Shown in pieces: positions 22,790-23,310 of a stretch of 23,310 nucleotides of DNA. The position numbers and the translations under genes were made by a program. The DNA is from JBFISM01 sp041608535 (lineage in GTDB: Bacteria > Actinomycetota > Acidimicrobiia > Spongiisociales > UBA5794), in the NCBI GenBank assembly GCA_041608535.1, contig JBFISM010000047.1:1-23310 (forward strand). The letters are read 5' to 3'. The notes under the pieces were generated by a model. It had not been told where the DNA came from, made no database searches, and saw only the letters and a list, made by a program, of their open reading frames with translations. The number at the start of each line of letters is the position of its first letter. Position 1 is the stretch's first letter.

Positions 22790-23310
22790 TCACGTGCGTC
22801 GTTGATCGACATCCCGGCGTTGTTGCTCGAGTGGGGCGGCGATGAGGTCATCGAGGCTGCGGGTTTGGGCCCAGGCGCGCGCCTTCTCGATTCGTTTCTT
22901 GTCGATACCTCGCGTCGCTTCTTCCCACGCTTTCGGGTTGATGATTCGGCTGGTGAAGTCGCCGCCCTTGTTCGCCGTTTGGGCGAGCACGAATGCGAGG
23001 ACACCGAGGCCGTCCTCGATGTCCCCCTGGTCGATGAGGAGCTGGCCATGGAGGCGGAGGGCACGGAGCGCCAATGGCTGGTTGTCCACGGCCGCAGCCA
23101 TCGTGAGAGCATCGAGGGTTCGGGTTCGGGCTCCCGTCCTGTCACCGCCCAGCCGTCGGACCTCGCCGCCGATGAGCCGGACATACATCCTCGTCTTCAG
23201 AAACTCTGAGGCGCCCGTCATGGACTCGGCCTCGTCGGACAGCTGCAACGCGATCGTGAGGTCGCCAAGGTCGGCGTGAATGAAGGCCAAGGAACTGAGG
23301 CTCTCAACCA
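22790..23310 (-). CDS. C-terminal part of a TPR-repeat protein, partial
   Basis: The frame is open from the right edge (no start needed within the window) to a stop at 22790, giving about 173 residues. Helix-turn-helix pairs such as L-A-F-I-H-A-D-L-G-D, A-L-Q-L-S-D-E-A and L-L-I-D-Q-G-D-I-E-D-G-L have the spacing of tetratricopeptide repeats. A helical tail follows with I-I-N-P-K-A-W-E-E-A and a Lys/Arg-rich helix. Such tails end large actinobacterial regulators (BTAD/AfsR-like, LuxR-like or adenylate-cyclase proteins), whose sensory or ATPase parts would be to the right of the window. Which of these it is cannot be told from the fragment. Confidence 0.65.
   Translation of the reverse strand, partial: VESLSSLAFIHADLGDLTIALQLSDEAESMTGASEFLKTRMYVRLIGGEVRRLGGDRTGARTRTLDALTMAAAVDNQPLALRALRLHGQLLIDQGDIEDGLGVLAFVLAQTANKGGDFTSRIINPKAWEEATRGIDKKRIEKARAWAQTRSLDDLIAAPLEQQRRDVDQRRT

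Noticed and set aside
22267..22845. 192-codon plus-strand open frame after the ABC permease
   Set aside because: Its product is dominated by Arg, Pro, Ser and His with no hydrophobic core or motif, and it overlaps the TPR gene on the other strand.
1..23310. CRISPR arrays, rRNA and tRNA genes
   Set aside because: No regularly spaced repeats and no recognisable RNA gene sequences were seen on reading the window.

Overview
The window is GC-rich, densely packed DNA that looks like an actinobacterial (Actinomycetota) chromosome. Supporting signs are frequent GTG/TTG starts, ATGA and TGATG gene overlaps, several promoters of leaderless type, separate nuoC and nuoD genes, a menaquinone-reductase (MenJ-like) gene beside nuo, a Rex repressor, a PknB-type kinase and a DUF222/HNH gene. 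The respiratory gene set is unlike the classical actinobacterial qcrCAB, so a deep lineage such as Acidimicrobiia is possible, but that placement is inference.

Bases 1-7547 are all minus strand and form a respiratory block. Reading leftwards: a CcoN-CcoO fusion, a membrane-anchored monohaem cytochrome c, a geranylgeranyl-reductase-family flavoprotein (probable MenJ), then nuoA-nuoB-nuoC-nuoD-nuoE, the last running off the left edge. Bases 7797-13668 are plus strand and divergent from it: a small membrane protein, a 2[4Fe-4S] ferredoxin, a b6-type cytochrome b, a separate subunit IV, a Rieske protein, a dihaem cytochrome c and a membrane protein with a prepilin-like N-terminus. The NAD(H)-sensing repressor Rex (minus, 13677-14354) closes this block, followed by a divergent orphan ABC ATPase.

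The most unusual material is in this respiratory block. The CcoN part of the fusion keeps the cbb3 fold landmarks but has lost the CuB and haem-b3 ligands, so it is unlikely to be an oxidase. The CcoO part keeps its haem c site. The divergent complex has b6f features: split cytochrome b, 14- and 15-residue His offsets, a Cys at the haem ci position, and a ferredoxin encoded in the same operon. A short Arg/Ala-rich helical motif occurs twice at the N-terminus of subunit IV and once at the N-terminus of the monohaem cytochrome c, tying the two divergent operons together. I infer an atypical menaquinol-oxidising supercomplex in which a dead CcoN acts as a scaffold or cytochrome-c docking subunit.

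From about 15.2 kb the window becomes accessory. It holds a decayed 3' fragment of a DUF222/HNH gene, a Ser/Thr kinase, an intact DUF222/HNH gene, an IS110 transposase broken by two compensating frameshifts with a possible bridge-RNA-type leader region, an ABC-2 exporter pair, a poorly coding stretch, a tiny ORF and the C-terminal part of a TPR protein cut by the right edge. No tRNA, rRNA or CRISPR array was seen.
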